From Brevundimonas huaxiensis (GTDB taxonomy: Bacteria > Pseudomonadota > Alphaproteobacteria > Caulobacterales > Caulobacteraceae): DNA of 64,000 nucleotides. The notes below the pieces were generated by a model that saw only the letters and a program-made list of their open reading frames with translations, made no database searches and had not been told where the DNA came from. Positions within the stretch are counted from its first letter, which is position 1; each line of letters starts with the position of its first letter. Shown here one piece after another: positions 1 to 9,147 of the stretch. A program made the translations under genes and the position numbers. Where the stretch lies: assembly GCF_014218725.1 (NCBI RefSeq), contig NZ_JABBJE010000006.1:62001-126000 (forward strand), in the 5' to 3' direction.

Positions 1-1759
1 GCACCACATCGGTGTCGATGACGAAGGTGCGGGCGGTCGCCGTGCCGCCGCTGACGTTGAAATCGGCGACGGCGCAGCGGATCTGGCTTTCGGCCTGGTC
101 GCCGCTCAACAGCTTCAGCAGGCCCGCGCTGGCGTTGATGCCCAGCAGTTCGGCGAAGGCCGCCCGCATCTTGCCGTTCGGCACCACCAGGCTGAGCGAG
201 CCTTTCGACGCGGCGGCGAAATCATGAATCGAGGCGCCCGGTCCCTCCAGCTTGGCCCGGCCCAGCGCCCTTCCCGTGACGGGCGCCGAGCCGTTGCGGG
301 CCGGGATGATGGACTCCAGCGGATAGCCCGCCAGACGCAGATCGACGGTGCTGTAGGGGGTGTCCTTGGTCGCATCGATCCGCGCCGTGCCGTTCAGCGC
401 GCCGCGATTGAAGTCAAAGCTGATCGGGTCCAGCTTCAGGATGCCGTCCTTCAGGTCGGCGCCCAGGTTCACCTGACGCACGTCGAAGGCGTTCGCCTTC
501 ACCGATCCGGCCCGATAGGACAGGGTGCCGTCCATGGTCTGCAGCCGTTCGGTCTGCAGCTTGGCGTCCGGCAGCAGCTTGCCGCCGACCACGACCGGCG
601 CCTCGGTGTCGGTGCCCGCCGCATTGGTCCGGGTCGGCGCGCCCAGGACAGCGGCCAGGTCGTCGATGTCCAGGCGACGCGAGGTTAGGTCGGCGTCCAC
701 GCGCAGCCGCTGGCCCGACTGGACCTTCACCTCGCCCGACAGATCGGACGCGCCGACGCGTCCGTCGAAATCCTTGAAGGTCCAGATCCGCCGATCACGA
801 TTCAGCGCGCCCGACAGCCGGTACGGCGGCGTATTGGGCAGGGCGACGCCGGTCAGCAGATAGAGGTCTGACATATTGCGGCCCTGGATCGTCATGGTCG
901 CATCAAACCGCCCCAGATCGAACGGTCGAGTAATCGCCCCCTTGGCGACCAGGGACGAGTCCGCGCCGGTCACATCCGCCTCGAACCGATAGGGACGGAC
1001 GCGCCGGATGTTGATGAAGGGACCGCCCTCGATCCTGACGGTCATGGGCGCGCCGCGGACATCGCCGCGCCCGTCCAGCACGAAACCGGCCTGGCCGCTG
1101 GACGCCTCGCGCGCATTGACCGCCGCCTCCAGCGTCAGTCCGCGCCGCTGTTCCTCAAAGGTCAGCTGGCCGTCCTTGATGACCAGTTGCTGGATGACCG
1201 GCAGGTTCAGCCCTTCGCCGTCATCGGGCTTGTTGGGATTCAACTGCCAGCTCTTGCGACCGTCCTTGGTGGAGATCAGCACGACCCGGGGCCGGGTGAA
1301 GCTCAGCAGGGGCATCTCCACCTGACCGGCCAGCAGCTTTCTCAGCCGAACCGAGGCCTGGACCTCATCGACGTCGGCCGTGTCGCGATCGCGCGCCCAG
1401 TCGGGGCCGCCGATTTTCAGCCCCCGCACCACGGCGGACGGCGTCCAGCTGAACAGATTGACGTCCAGATCGCCGGTCAAAGCGATTTCGCGATCGTATT
1501 TGACGGAGGCCCAGCGGCCGATGGGTCCGCGCAGCATGTTCCAGTCGAACAGGGCCAGGAAAAGAACCACGGCCGCCACGACGACCAAGACCACGCCCGC
1601 CGCCCATTTTTCCGCCGCCCCCGGCCGCCGGGCCGCCGCATAGACAGGATCGTTGTCGCGCACCCAGTCGCGCCAGGTGCGCAAACGCGCCCCGGCCGGC
1701 GCCCATGCCCGCTGATTCAGGTCGGCCCGAAAAGTGCGCCAATTCCGTGGGTTCGACAA
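1..1759 (-). CDS. AsmA-family membrane-anchored protein (3' end outside window)
   Basis: This minus-strand frame is open from 1759 to the window edge, so the C-terminus is missing; about 586 codons are visible. The N-terminus reads MSNPRNWRTF, and a hydrophobic segment of about 20 residues (AAGVVLVVVAAVVLFLALF) lies near residue 50. A long beta-rich region typical of AsmA proteins follows, with an AsmA-like opening LTGDLDVNLFSWTPSAVV and repeated I/V-x-D-G strands. AsmA-family proteins are inner-membrane-anchored periplasmic proteins linked to outer-membrane assembly or lipid transport. No in-frame ATG exists near the start. I chose a TTG at 1759 because GGAG lies 8 nt upstream in the transcript; a GTG further in is the alternative. 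The family call is by sequence character and the start is uncertain. Confidence 0.7.
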   Translation of the reverse strand, partial: MSNPRNWRTFRADLNQRAWAPAGARLRTWRDWVRDNDPVYAAARRPGAAEKWAAGVVLVVVAAVVLFLALFDWNMLRGPIGRWASVKYDREIALTGDLDVNLFSWTPSAVVRGLKIGGPDWARDRDTADVDEVQASVRLRKLLAGQVEMPLLSFTRPRVVLISTKDGRKSWQLNPNKPDDGEGLNLPVIQQLVIKDGQLTFEEQRRGLTLEAAVNAREASSGQAGFVLDGRGDVRGAPMTVRIEGGPFINIRRVRPYRFEADVTGADSSLVAKGAITRPFDLGRFDATMTIQGRNMSDLYLLTGVALPNTPPYRLSGALNRDRRIWTFKDFDGRVGASDLSGEVKVQSGQRLRVDADLTSRRLDIDDLAAVLGAPTRTNAAGTDTEAPVVVGGKLLPDAKLQTERLQTMDGTLSYRAGSVKANAFDVRQVNLGADLKDGILKLDPISFDFNRGALNGTARIDATKDTPYSTVDLRLAGYPLESIIPARNGSAPVTGRALGRAKLEGPGASIHDFAAASKGSLSLVVPNGKMRAAFAELLGINASAGLLKLLSGDQAESQIRCAVADFNVSGGTATARTFVIDTDVV

Positions 1760-1926
1760 TCGCTCGTCTCCGTCAGCCAGAGGAAACGCACCAGCTTCGG
1801 TTTGGCGCCGCAGGGTCAGCTTGTCGTCGATTTGACGCGAAGTTGTCGCATAATCTTTACAAATCTCAGGATTGGCGCATAATTCGTCAGAGTCCTGATC
1901 TTAATGCAGGCCGTGGAGGACTGCCG

Positions 1927-2232
1927 ATGACCCGTTTTCTGACCCCCGCCCTGATCGCCGCCGCTCTGGCGGCCGCAACGACGCCGGCGCTGGCGCAAAG
2001 TCCGCGCCCCGCCGAGCGCGCAGCCGTGCTGCAAACCGTCAGGGTATGCGGAACCGATGTGGCCTCGCGCACGGCCTACCAGCGCGACCACGGTGCGACG
2101 CCGACCTTCGTCACCGCGCAACAGGCCGTCGCCGCCTATCAGTCGGGCCAGCGCTGGGCCGCGCCGCGCTGCATGACCGCGCACCAGTATGACCGCCTGG
2201 CCGGGGCGCCGATGCAGCGCGCGGCGTTCTGA
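1927..2232 (+). CDS. small exported protein of unknown function
   Basis: The product is 101 residues. The ATG at 1927 is preceded by a good ribosome site (GGAGGA, about 7 nt upstream), which excludes the longer in-frame extension upstream. Residues 1-22 form a clean Sec signal peptide (MTRFLTPALIAAALAAATTP, then ALAQ). The mature part is about 80 residues with two cysteines (RVCGTD and PRCMTA) that could form a disulfide, and it carries no motif I recognise. It stands alone, divergent from the AsmA-like gene, and is followed by a strong terminator. It is probably a periplasmic protein; function unknown. Confidence 0.75.
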   Translation: MTRFLTPALIAAALAAATTPALAQSPRPAERAAVLQTVRVCGTDVASRTAYQRDHGATPTFVTAQQAVAAYQSGQRWAAPRCMTAHQYDRLAGAPMQRAAF

Positions 2233-2256
2233 TCCTGAACAAACGGGCATGAAGAA

Positions 2257-2290
2257 GGGGCGCGGTCGTCGGACCGCGCCCCTTTTTTTT
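2257..2290 (+). terminator. Rho-independent terminator
   Basis: A perfect 11-bp stem (GGGGCGCGGTC, 2257-2267, pairing with 2272-2282) with a 4-nt loop is followed directly by eight T residues (2283-2290). It lies 25 nt after the stop of the small exported protein gene. The S9 peptidase gene converges from the other side. Confidence 0.92.
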
Positions 2291-2309
2291 GTCTCTGGAC
2301 GGACGCCTG

Positions 2310-4421
2310 TTACTGCGCCGGCGTCAGATATTTGTTCAGCCAGCCGAACACCTCATTATGCCATTGCAGGCTGTTGGCCGGCTTCAGCACCCAGTGGTTT
2401 TCGTTGGGGAAGACGATCAGGCGGCTGTCGATGCCGCGCCGTTGCAGGGCGGTGAAGGTCGACAACCCTTGCGCGGTCGGGATGCGGAAGTCGCGGTCGC
2501 CCTGAACCACCAGCATCGGCGTCTTCCAGTTATCGACGTGGTTGGCCGGGTTGAACTTCTGATAGCCCTCAGGCTTGTCCCACGGCGTGCCGCCGTATTC
2601 CCACTCGGTGAACCACAGCTCTTCGGTGGAATAGCCCATGCCGAAGGTGTCGAAGACGCCGTCGTGGTTGACCAGGCATTTGAATTCGTTGGACCAGTTG
2701 CCGGCGATCCAGTTGATCATATAGCCGCCGTAGGAGGCGCCCAGCGCACAGGCGTTGTCGCCGTCCAGGAAGCTGTATTTCGCTTGAGCCGCCGCCCAGC
2801 CCTTCTGCAGGTCTTCCAGCGGGCGGTCGCCCCAGTGCTGGCTGATCGCGTCGGTGAAGGCCTGGCCGTAGCCGGTCGAGCCGTGGAAATCGATCATCAC
2901 CACCGCATAGCCCGCGCCCGCATAGGTTTCGGGGTTCCAGCGATAGGACCAGCCGTCCCCGAACGAACCTTGCGGCCCGCCGTGGATCAGGAAGGCGACC
3001 GGATATTTGCGGCCCTCGACGTAGCCAGCCGGCTTGATGACATAGCCGTGGACCGTCTCGTTGTTCCAGCCGGCGAAGCTGAACTGCTCATACTCGCCGA
3101 ACTGTTTGGCGGCGAAGGCGGGGTTGGACTGCGTCAGACGACGCGGCATTTCGCGACCCAGATAGGTCTTGAAATACAGGTCGCCCGGCTCGCGCAGGCT
3201 GTCCTGGGCGAAGACGAAGCCCGACGGCGTCTGCTGGAAGGCCGAGACGTGGCCCGCGCCCGTGATCGGCGTCACCACGCCGTTGCGCGTATCCACCGAA
3301 AACAGCTTGGTAGAGCCGACGTCGCCCGCCGTCGTGTACAGCGTCTGGCCGTCGCGCGACCATTGCAGCGTGTCGGCCGAGCGATCCCAGTTCGAAGCGA
3401 TCTCGCGCTTCTGGCCCGTTTCGACGTCCATCAGCACGATCTGATAGCGATCGGCCTCGAAGCCTGGCCGCGCCATAGCGCGATAGGCCAGGGTCCGGCC
3501 GTCCGGCGAGAAGACCGGCCCGGTATCCCAGGCGTCGTTGCCGTCGGTCAGGTTGGTGAAGGTGCCGTCGCCCGACAGGCCGTTGGTCTTCCACAGGTCG
3601 AAGTTGGTGCTCCACGGCTCGGTCTGACCGGCGAGACGCGCCGAGAAGACCACGGCGTCGCCCGCCGGCGTGAAGACGAACTCGCTTTCGTCGCCGAAGG
3701 GTTTGGAGGGCGTGTCGCCGTCAAAGCCCTTGGTGATCCAGACCGGCGTGCCCGTGGCCTTGCCGTCGCGGCCGATCGACTGGACGAACAGATGGTTCTG
3801 GGTGTGGTCGTTCCAGGTGTCCCAGTGGCGCACGAACATGCGGTCATAGACCTGGCCCGTCGACTTCTGATCGGCGATCGCCTTGCCCATCTCGACCGAG
3901 GCGTTCAGGTCGGCCGCATTGGGATAGACGGCCAGCGACACCGCCACCTTGTCGCCCGACGGACTGATCCGATAGGCGTTCACGTCGGTCGGCAGGTTCG
4001 TCACCTGAACCGGCGCCGACGTGGGCGAGGCCACGCGCCAGACCTGGCTCGCGCCCGACTTGCTGGATAGGAAGTACAGATTGCCGTCCCCGCCCCAACG
4101 CGCGGTGTTGGCGCCCTGATCCGAGATGGCCAGGCGGCGCGGCGCGGCGTCCGGTGCGTTCAGGTCCAGGATCCACAGGCTGCCAGCGCGGCTGTTGGCC
4201 TGAACATCGGTGGTCGTGACCGAATAGACGACATAGCGGCCGTCCGGCGACACCTGCGGATCGCCCAGCCGGTTGGCCGAGATCATGTCCTGATAGGTGA
4301 AGGCGTCAGGCGTCGCGGGCGCGGCCGGAACCGGCGCGGGCGGCACCTGGGCCAGGGTCGGCGCGGCGCTCATCAGCGCAACAGCCGCGCAGGCGGCGGA
4401 CAGAAGGGAACGGTGACGCAT
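2310..4421 (-). CDS. secreted S9-family prolyl oligopeptidase (first of a tandem pair)
   Basis: The product is 703 residues from the ATG at 4421, which begins a signal peptide (MRHRSLLSAACAAVALMSAA, then PTLAQ). The upstream in-frame extension lacks signal character and is rejected. The N-terminal two thirds show the DPP-like beta-propeller with repeated S-P-D-G-R motifs (for example SPDGRYVVYS). The C-terminal alpha/beta hydrolase domain carries the triad: Ser563 in GASYGGYM, Asp644 in GDRDFRIP and His676 in ENHWVLKP. S9 enzymes cleave oligopeptides or dipeptides, and this one probably acts in the periplasm. It lies 69 nt downstream of a paralogue on the same strand and is likely co-transcribed. 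Substrate preference cannot be read from the sequence. Confidence 0.93.
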   Translation of the reverse strand: MRHRSLLSAACAAVALMSAAPTLAQVPPAPVPAAPATPDAFTYQDMISANRLGDPQVSPDGRYVVYSVTTTDVQANSRAGSLWILDLNAPDAAPRRLAISDQGANTARWGGDGNLYFLSSKSGASQVWRVASPTSAPVQVTNLPTDVNAYRISPSGDKVAVSLAVYPNAADLNASVEMGKAIADQKSTGQVYDRMFVRHWDTWNDHTQNHLFVQSIGRDGKATGTPVWITKGFDGDTPSKPFGDESEFVFTPAGDAVVFSARLAGQTEPWSTNFDLWKTNGLSGDGTFTNLTDGNDAWDTGPVFSPDGRTLAYRAMARPGFEADRYQIVLMDVETGQKREIASNWDRSADTLQWSRDGQTLYTTAGDVGSTKLFSVDTRNGVVTPITGAGHVSAFQQTPSGFVFAQDSLREPGDLYFKTYLGREMPRRLTQSNPAFAAKQFGEYEQFSFAGWNNETVHGYVIKPAGYVEGRKYPVAFLIHGGPQGSFGDGWSYRWNPETYAGAGYAVVMIDFHGSTGYGQAFTDAISQHWGDRPLEDLQKGWAAAQAKYSFLDGDNACALGASYGGYMINWIAGNWSNEFKCLVNHDGVFDTFGMGYSTEELWFTEWEYGGTPWDKPEGYQKFNPANHVDNWKTPMLVVQGDRDFRIPTAQGLSTFTALQRRGIDSRLIVFPNENHWVLKPANSLQWHNEVFGWLNKYLTPAQ

Positions 4422-4490
4422 CAAGATCTTCCTCGCGAAGCTTTCTGGCCGCGAGGCGTAGCACCCTGCCAAGGCGCGTCAATGGGTCGC

Positions 4491-6575
4491 TCAGCCCGCC
4501 GGCGCCGTATAGCGGCCCACCCAATCCAGGATTTCCTGCTGCCAGTCGACCCAGGTGCGGGGCTTCAGCACCCAGTGGTTCTCGTCCGGCACATGGACGA
4601 AGCGGCTGGGCACGCCCTGACGCTGAAGCGCCGAGAAGGTCGCCAGCCCCTGCTCCATCGGCACGCGGAAGTCCTTGGAGCCATGCAGCACCAGCATCGG
4701 CTTGTTCCAGTCGCCGGCGTAGGTCTCAGGGTTGAAGGCGTCATAGACGGCCTTGCGCTCCCAGCTCGGTCCGCCGAACTCCCAGATGAAGTTGCCGATA
4801 TCCATGGCGTTCATCAGCTGCGGAACGTCGAACACCCCGGCGTGGTTGACCAGGCAGCGCCACGGCCCGTTCCACTTGCCGGCGATCATATTGACCATAT
4901 AGCCGCCGTAGGAGGCGCCCAGCGCACAGGCCCGGTCGCCGTCGATCCACGGATTGTTCGACAGCGCCGCCGCCCAGCCCTTCTGCAGATCCTCCAGCGG
5001 CCGGTCGCCCCAGTGATCGTTGATCGCGTCGGTGAAGGCCTGGCCGTAACCGGGCGAGCCGTGGAAGTTGACCATCACCACCGCATAGCCCGCCGCCGTA
5101 TAGACCTGCGGGTTCCAGCGGTAGGACCAGTTCTCGGTCCAGGGCGATTTCGGGCCGCCGTGGATCAGATAGACCGCCGGATAGCGCCGCCCCTCGACCG
5201 CGCCCGCCGGCTTGAACACCCAGCCCTGCACCGGCTCATTGTTCCAACCGGCGAAGGTGAAGGCCTCGCCTTTCGGCAGGTCCAGCTGCGCCAGCACCTC
5301 GGCGTTCTGGCGGCTGATCTGGCGGGGTTCGCCGCGCGTCTGAACAAAGATCTGGGTCGGGGCGACGAAGCTTTCGTGGGCGTAGGCCAGGACCCCGGCC
5401 TTCTCCTCATAGGCGCCGACCGTGCCGTTGCCGGTCAGGGGCGTAATCCGGCCGGTGCGGGCGTCGACCGAGAACAGCCGGTTCTGGCCCTCGTCCGCCG
5501 CCGAGACCAGCAGCGACCGGCCGTCGGTGCGCCATTGCAGGCCGCCCGCGCCGCGATCCCAGTCGGTCAGCTTCCTCGCGCCGGAGCCGTCGGCGTCAGC
5601 CACCCAGACCGCCGCCTGATCCCCGCCGACGTTTTCGCGCGGCGCCGACAGCCAGGCCAGCTGGCGACCGTTCGAAGAGAAGACCGGATTGCCGTCCGAT
5701 CCCTTGTTGCCTTCCGTCAGATTGACCGGCGCGCCGCCGTCGAGGCTGACGCGGAAGACGTCGCTGTTGCTGGTGAAGGCCTCGCCCGCCCCTTGCGTCT
5801 GGGTTCCGTAGACCAGGGTCCGGCCGTCCGGAGAAATGTCGAAGCTGGAATCGCCGGCCGAGACATCGGCATCCAGGCCCGCCATCAGATCGCGCGGTTC
5901 GCCGCCACTCAAACCCGACCCGTTCAGCGGCTGGACGAACAGATGGGTGCGGCGCGTATCGACCCAGTGGTCGAAGTCGCGCAGCGGCAGACGGTCATAG
6001 GTCTGGAGCGTCGACTTGCCTCGGGCGTCCAGCCGGGTCTTGGTGCAGGCCAGGGTGTCGCAATCGACGAAGACCGAGACGGCCAGGACCAACGACTTGC
6101 CGTCCGGCGCGATGCGGAAGCCCGACACGTCGAAAGGCAGGGTCGTCACCTGGGCCGCCGCCATGCCGGCCGCATCCGTGCGCCAGACCTGGTTCGATCC
6201 GCCCCGCGACGACAGGAAATAGATCGCACCGCCGTCCGGCGCCCAGCGCGCGCCCGAGGCGCCGCCTTCGGAAATCGCCAGCCGACGCGGCTCGCCGCCC
6301 GACACGTCCGCCAGCCACAGGCCGTTGACGCCCTTGTTGCCGTCCCAGTCGGTGGTGCGCACGGCGTAGAGGATTTGGCGGCCGTCCGGCGAGACGCGCG
6401 GCTCGCTGACCCGCTCCATCATCGCCAGATCTTTCAGCGACAGGCCGCGCGATGCGGGCGCTTGGGCGGCGGGGGCGGCGGCCGGCGCGGACGAGGCCTG
6501 CTGCGCCAGGCTGGGCGCCGCGGCCAGGATCAGGCTTCCAAAGGCGACCGCCGCCATCCAGCGTGAACGCGTCAT
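4491..6575 (-). CDS. secreted S9-family prolyl oligopeptidase (second of a tandem pair)
   Basis: The product is 694 residues. The ATG at 6575 gives MTRSRWMAAVAFGSLILAAA, then PSLAQQ, a typical signal peptide; a GTG five codons upstream is possible. The propeller has several SPDGR-type blades, and the hydrolase domain shows Ser555 in GASYGGYM, Asp635 in GSKDFRVP and His667 in ENHWVLKP. The hydrolase domain is very similar to that of the downstream neighbour (both contain DHWGDRPLEDLQKGWAAA or a near copy), indicating tandem duplication, while the propellers have diverged. Role: periplasmic peptide breakdown, inferred from the family and the signal peptide. Confidence 0.93.
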   Translation of the reverse strand: MTRSRWMAAVAFGSLILAAAPSLAQQASSAPAAAPAAQAPASRGLSLKDLAMMERVSEPRVSPDGRQILYAVRTTDWDGNKGVNGLWLADVSGGEPRRLAISEGGASGARWAPDGGAIYFLSSRGGSNQVWRTDAAGMAAAQVTTLPFDVSGFRIAPDGKSLVLAVSVFVDCDTLACTKTRLDARGKSTLQTYDRLPLRDFDHWVDTRRTHLFVQPLNGSGLSGGEPRDLMAGLDADVSAGDSSFDISPDGRTLVYGTQTQGAGEAFTSNSDVFRVSLDGGAPVNLTEGNKGSDGNPVFSSNGRQLAWLSAPRENVGGDQAAVWVADADGSGARKLTDWDRGAGGLQWRTDGRSLLVSAADEGQNRLFSVDARTGRITPLTGNGTVGAYEEKAGVLAYAHESFVAPTQIFVQTRGEPRQISRQNAEVLAQLDLPKGEAFTFAGWNNEPVQGWVFKPAGAVEGRRYPAVYLIHGGPKSPWTENWSYRWNPQVYTAAGYAVVMVNFHGSPGYGQAFTDAINDHWGDRPLEDLQKGWAAALSNNPWIDGDRACALGASYGGYMVNMIAGKWNGPWRCLVNHAGVFDVPQLMNAMDIGNFIWEFGGPSWERKAVYDAFNPETYAGDWNKPMLVLHGSKDFRVPMEQGLATFSALQRQGVPSRFVHVPDENHWVLKPRTWVDWQQEILDWVGRYTAPAG

Positions 6576-6690
6576 GTCTTCATTCCCCACAGCTTTTCTC
6601 CAGTGATAGGGGCCGCCCGCCCGATCGCCAAGCGTCTAGGACGCCGCGCATCTTGCCCCCTCCGACCGAACCGGCGACAAGCGATCTTTC

Positions 6691-7545
6691 ATGACCGCCG
6701 CCACCCTTCCTGCCCGCCGTCAGCCCCACATCGTCGATGTGCTGATCGCCGAACGCGCGCCGCGCCTGACCGCCTCGCCGTTGTGGCCGGTCGTGCGGCC
6801 GGCGCTTTACGGCGTGCTGGGCTATGGGGCGGCGGTGCGAATGGCCGACGCCATCCGCGACCTGTCGGGGACCGAGACCTTCGATTACGTCTCGGACCTG
6901 CTGAGGCTGAAGGTGACGACGACAAACCTGGACCGTCTGCCGGCGACCGGCCGCTGCGTCGTCGTCTGCAACCACCCCACCGGCATCGCCGACGGGGTCG
7001 CCGTGTTCGACGCGATCAAACAACGACGCACAGACATGATCTTTTTCGCCAACGCCGACGCCATCCGCGTCTCGCCCCGGCTGAACGAGACCATCATCCC
7101 CGTCGAATGGGTCCACGACAAACGCACCCGCGAGAAGACCCGCGCCACCCTGAACGCCGCCAAGGAAGCGTTCGAGGCCGAACGCTGCGTCGTCATGTTC
7201 CCCGCCGGCCGTCTGGCGCGCGAGAAGAACGGCGTCCTGACCGATCCCGAATGGGCCCCGACCGCCGCCTCGATGGCGCGCAAGTATGACGCGCCGGTCG
7301 TACCCATTCACGTCACCGGCCCGTACAGCCGGCTGTTTCACCTGTTCGACAAGGTCTCGCAGGAGCTGCGCGACGTGACCCTGTTCCACGAGTTGCTGAA
7401 CAAGGAAGGCAAGCCGTTCGGCGTCGATGTCGGCTTGCCCATTCCGTCCGAGCGGCTGGACGTGGACGCGGCCAAGGCCACCGAGGCGCTGAAAACCTTC
7501 ACCGAACGCACCCTGGCCGCCGATCGTGACGCGGTGTTCCCATGA
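6691..7545 (+). CDS. LPLAT-type lysophospholipid/glycerol acyltransferase
   Basis: The product is 284 residues. It contains the acyltransferase block NHPTGIADG (His95) and a second block FPAGRLAREKNG near residue 170, like the FPEGTR motif of PlsC-type enzymes that move acyl groups onto (lyso)phospholipids. The first block has five residues between His and Asp rather than the usual four. There is no strong membrane helix. It opens a chain of six plus-strand genes; its stop overlaps the tsaE start by 4 nt. The specific acceptor is unknown. A second, more canonical PlsC lies at 37813. Confidence 0.8.
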   Translation: MTAATLPARRQPHIVDVLIAERAPRLTASPLWPVVRPALYGVLGYGAAVRMADAIRDLSGTETFDYVSDLLRLKVTTTNLDRLPATGRCVVVCNHPTGIADGVAVFDAIKQRRTDMIFFANADAIRVSPRLNETIIPVEWVHDKRTREKTRATLNAAKEAFEAERCVVMFPAGRLAREKNGVLTDPEWAPTAASMARKYDAPVVPIHVTGPYSRLFHLFDKVSQELRDVTLFHELLNKEGKPFGVDVGLPIPSERLDVDAAKATEALKTFTERTLAADRDAVFP

Positions 7546-8063
7546 AGATCGAACTGCCCGACGCCGAGGCCACCACCGCCCTGGGCCAGGCCATCGCCCC
7601 CCTGCTGGCGGCGGGCGACAGTCTGCTGCTCTACGGTCCGCTGGGCATGGGCAAGTCGACCCTGGCGCGCGGCCTGATCCGCGCCCTGACCACGCCGGAC
7701 GAGGACGTGCCCAGCCCGACCTTCACCCTGGTTCAGTTCTACGAAAGCGACCCGCCCGTCGCCCATTTCGACCTCTATCGCCTGACCCGGCCGGAAGAGG
7801 CGTTCGAGATCGGCTTGGACGAGGCGCTGGACGAGGGATGCGCCGTCATCGAATGGCCCGAGCGTCTTGGCGACGATCCCGGCCGGTTTCTGGGGCCGGA
7901 CCAGCTCATCATTCATCTGTCCGAGATCACGCTCGACGCGGCCTCGGAACGCCCTCAAGCAGACGGGCTCCGCGAGCCCGTCGATAGGGCTCTGCAAGGA
8001 AGGCTTGCGACCGTTTCCGGCGTAGGCCGATGGGAGACGGGGCTGAAGGATCTGCATGTCTGA
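7542..8063 (+). CDS. tsaE: tRNA t6A-synthesis ATPase TsaE
   Basis: The product is 173 residues. It has the Walker A loop GPLGMGKST near residues 32-40, the family signature SPTFTLVQFYE, then HFDLYRL and IEWPERLG. TsaE supports TsaB/TsaD in making threonylcarbamoyladenosine at position 37 of ANN-reading tRNAs. The start overlaps the preceding stop (ATGA) and the end overlaps amgK by 8 nt. The family fold should end near residue 130; the last 40 or so residues are an extra tail encoded by DNA containing a perfect hairpin (7962-7982), see findings. The remaining t6A genes are not in the window. Confidence 0.93.
   Translation: MKIELPDAEATTALGQAIAPLLAAGDSLLLYGPLGMGKSTLARGLIRALTTPDEDVPSPTFTLVQFYESDPPVAHFDLYRLTRPEEAFEIGLDEALDEGCAVIEWPERLGDDPGRFLGPDQLIIHLSEITLDAASERPQADGLREPVDRALQGRLATVSGVGRWETGLKDLHV
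7962..7982. repeat. perfect inverted repeat inside the 3' end of tsaE
   Basis: GACGGGCTC (7962-7970) and GAGCCCGTC (7974-7982) form a perfect 9-bp stem with a 3-nt loop. It lies inside the reading frame, in the part that encodes the non-conserved C-terminal tail of TsaE. It may be a short palindromic repeat that inserted near the original stop codon; this is inference. Confidence 0.6.
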
Positions 8064-9147
8064 CCGCGAAACCCTCCGTCTCGACTTCCTGAAGGCCGCC
8101 GGCCTGGCCGACGCCGTGCGCGCCCCCCTGCCCGGCGACGCCTCGACGCGGCGGTATGAGCGGCTGACGCCGACGACCGGCCCAACCCTGATGCTGATGG
8201 ATCAGGCGCCCGCCGCCGAAAGCCGGCCGTGCGATCCGCGCTGGACGCCCGAGCAGCGTCACGCCGCCGGCTGGAACGCCGTCGCCCGCCTGTCCGCCGG
8301 CCGGATCGAGGCCTTCGCCGCCGTCGCCGCCCATCTGAAGTCCCTTGGCCTGTCCGCCCCTGAGATCCCGGCCCTGGACGCCGCCAACGGCCTGGCCGTG
8401 CTTGAGGATTTCGGCGACGACCTGTTCGCCCGCGTGATCGCGGACGGCGCCGACGAGACGCCGCTTTATCTGGCCGCCATCGAGGCCCTGGCCGTTCTGC
8501 ACGACGCCGGGACGCCGCCCGAGACCCTGCACGGCCCCGGCGGCGACTGGCCGCTGCTGACGTATGACGAGACGGCGCTTCAAGGCGGGGCCGATCTGTT
8601 CGTCGAATGGTTGCCGAAGCTCGACGATCGGGTCCGCTTCGACGCCGCCGCCATCGCCGACTGGCGCACCGCCTGGGCGCCGATCGTCGCCTCGGGCGCG
8701 GCCGGGGCGTCGGTCATGGCCCACCGCGACTATCACGCGGAAAACCTGATCTGGCTGCCCCAGCGCGACGGCGCCGCCCGCGTCGGCATGATCGACTTCC
8801 AGGACGCCGTGCGCGCCCACCCGAGCTGGGACCTGCACTCGCTGTTGCAAGATGCCCGCCGCGACGTCTCCCCCACGCTGGAAGCGCAAGCGCTGGATCA
8901 TTATTTCGACCTGCGTCCCAGCGTGGATCGCGCGGCCTTCATGGCCGACTATGCGGGTCTGGCGGCGCTGAACGAGACGCGCATCATCGGCATCTTCGCC
9001 CGGTTGATCGCACGCGACGGCAAGCCCCGTTACCGCCAGTTCCTGCCGCGCATGTGGCGGCACCTGAACGCCAATCTGAACCAGCCGGCCCTGGCGCCCG
9101 TCGCCCGCTGGTTCGACCGCCACGTCCCTGCCGAGGTGCGCGCATGA
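8056..9147 (+). CDS. amgK: N-acetylmuramate/N-acetylglucosamine kinase AmgK
   Basis: The product is 363 residues of the aminoglycoside-phosphotransferase fold. The catalytic loop reads MAHRDYHAENLIW, followed by the metal-binding MIDFQDAVRAHPSWDL. AmgK phosphorylates the anomeric carbon of MurNAc and GlcNAc recovered from peptidoglycan. The call is firm because the next gene is the partner nucleotidyltransferase murU, overlapping by 4 nt; together they feed UDP-MurNAc back to wall synthesis, bypassing the fosfomycin-sensitive MurA step. It also overlaps tsaE by 8 nt. Confidence 0.9.
   Translation: MSDRETLRLDFLKAAGLADAVRAPLPGDASTRRYERLTPTTGPTLMLMDQAPAAESRPCDPRWTPEQRHAAGWNAVARLSAGRIEAFAAVAAHLKSLGLSAPEIPALDAANGLAVLEDFGDDLFARVIADGADETPLYLAAIEALAVLHDAGTPPETLHGPGGDWPLLTYDETALQGGADLFVEWLPKLDDRVRFDAAAIADWRTAWAPIVASGAAGASVMAHRDYHAENLIWLPQRDGAARVGMIDFQDAVRAHPSWDLHSLLQDARRDVSPTLEAQALDHYFDLRPSVDRAAFMADYAGLAALNETRIIGIFARLIARDGKPRYRQFLPRMWRHLNANLNQPALAPVARWFDRHVPAEVRA

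Noticed and set aside
2289-4070. 593-codon plus-strand open frame
   Set aside because: It is antisense to the first S9 peptidase; the S9 gene has a full catalytic triad and signal peptide, and the antisense product shows no domain.
4413-6566. 717-codon plus-strand open frame
   Set aside because: It is antisense to the second S9 peptidase and has the same low-information composition as other shadows.
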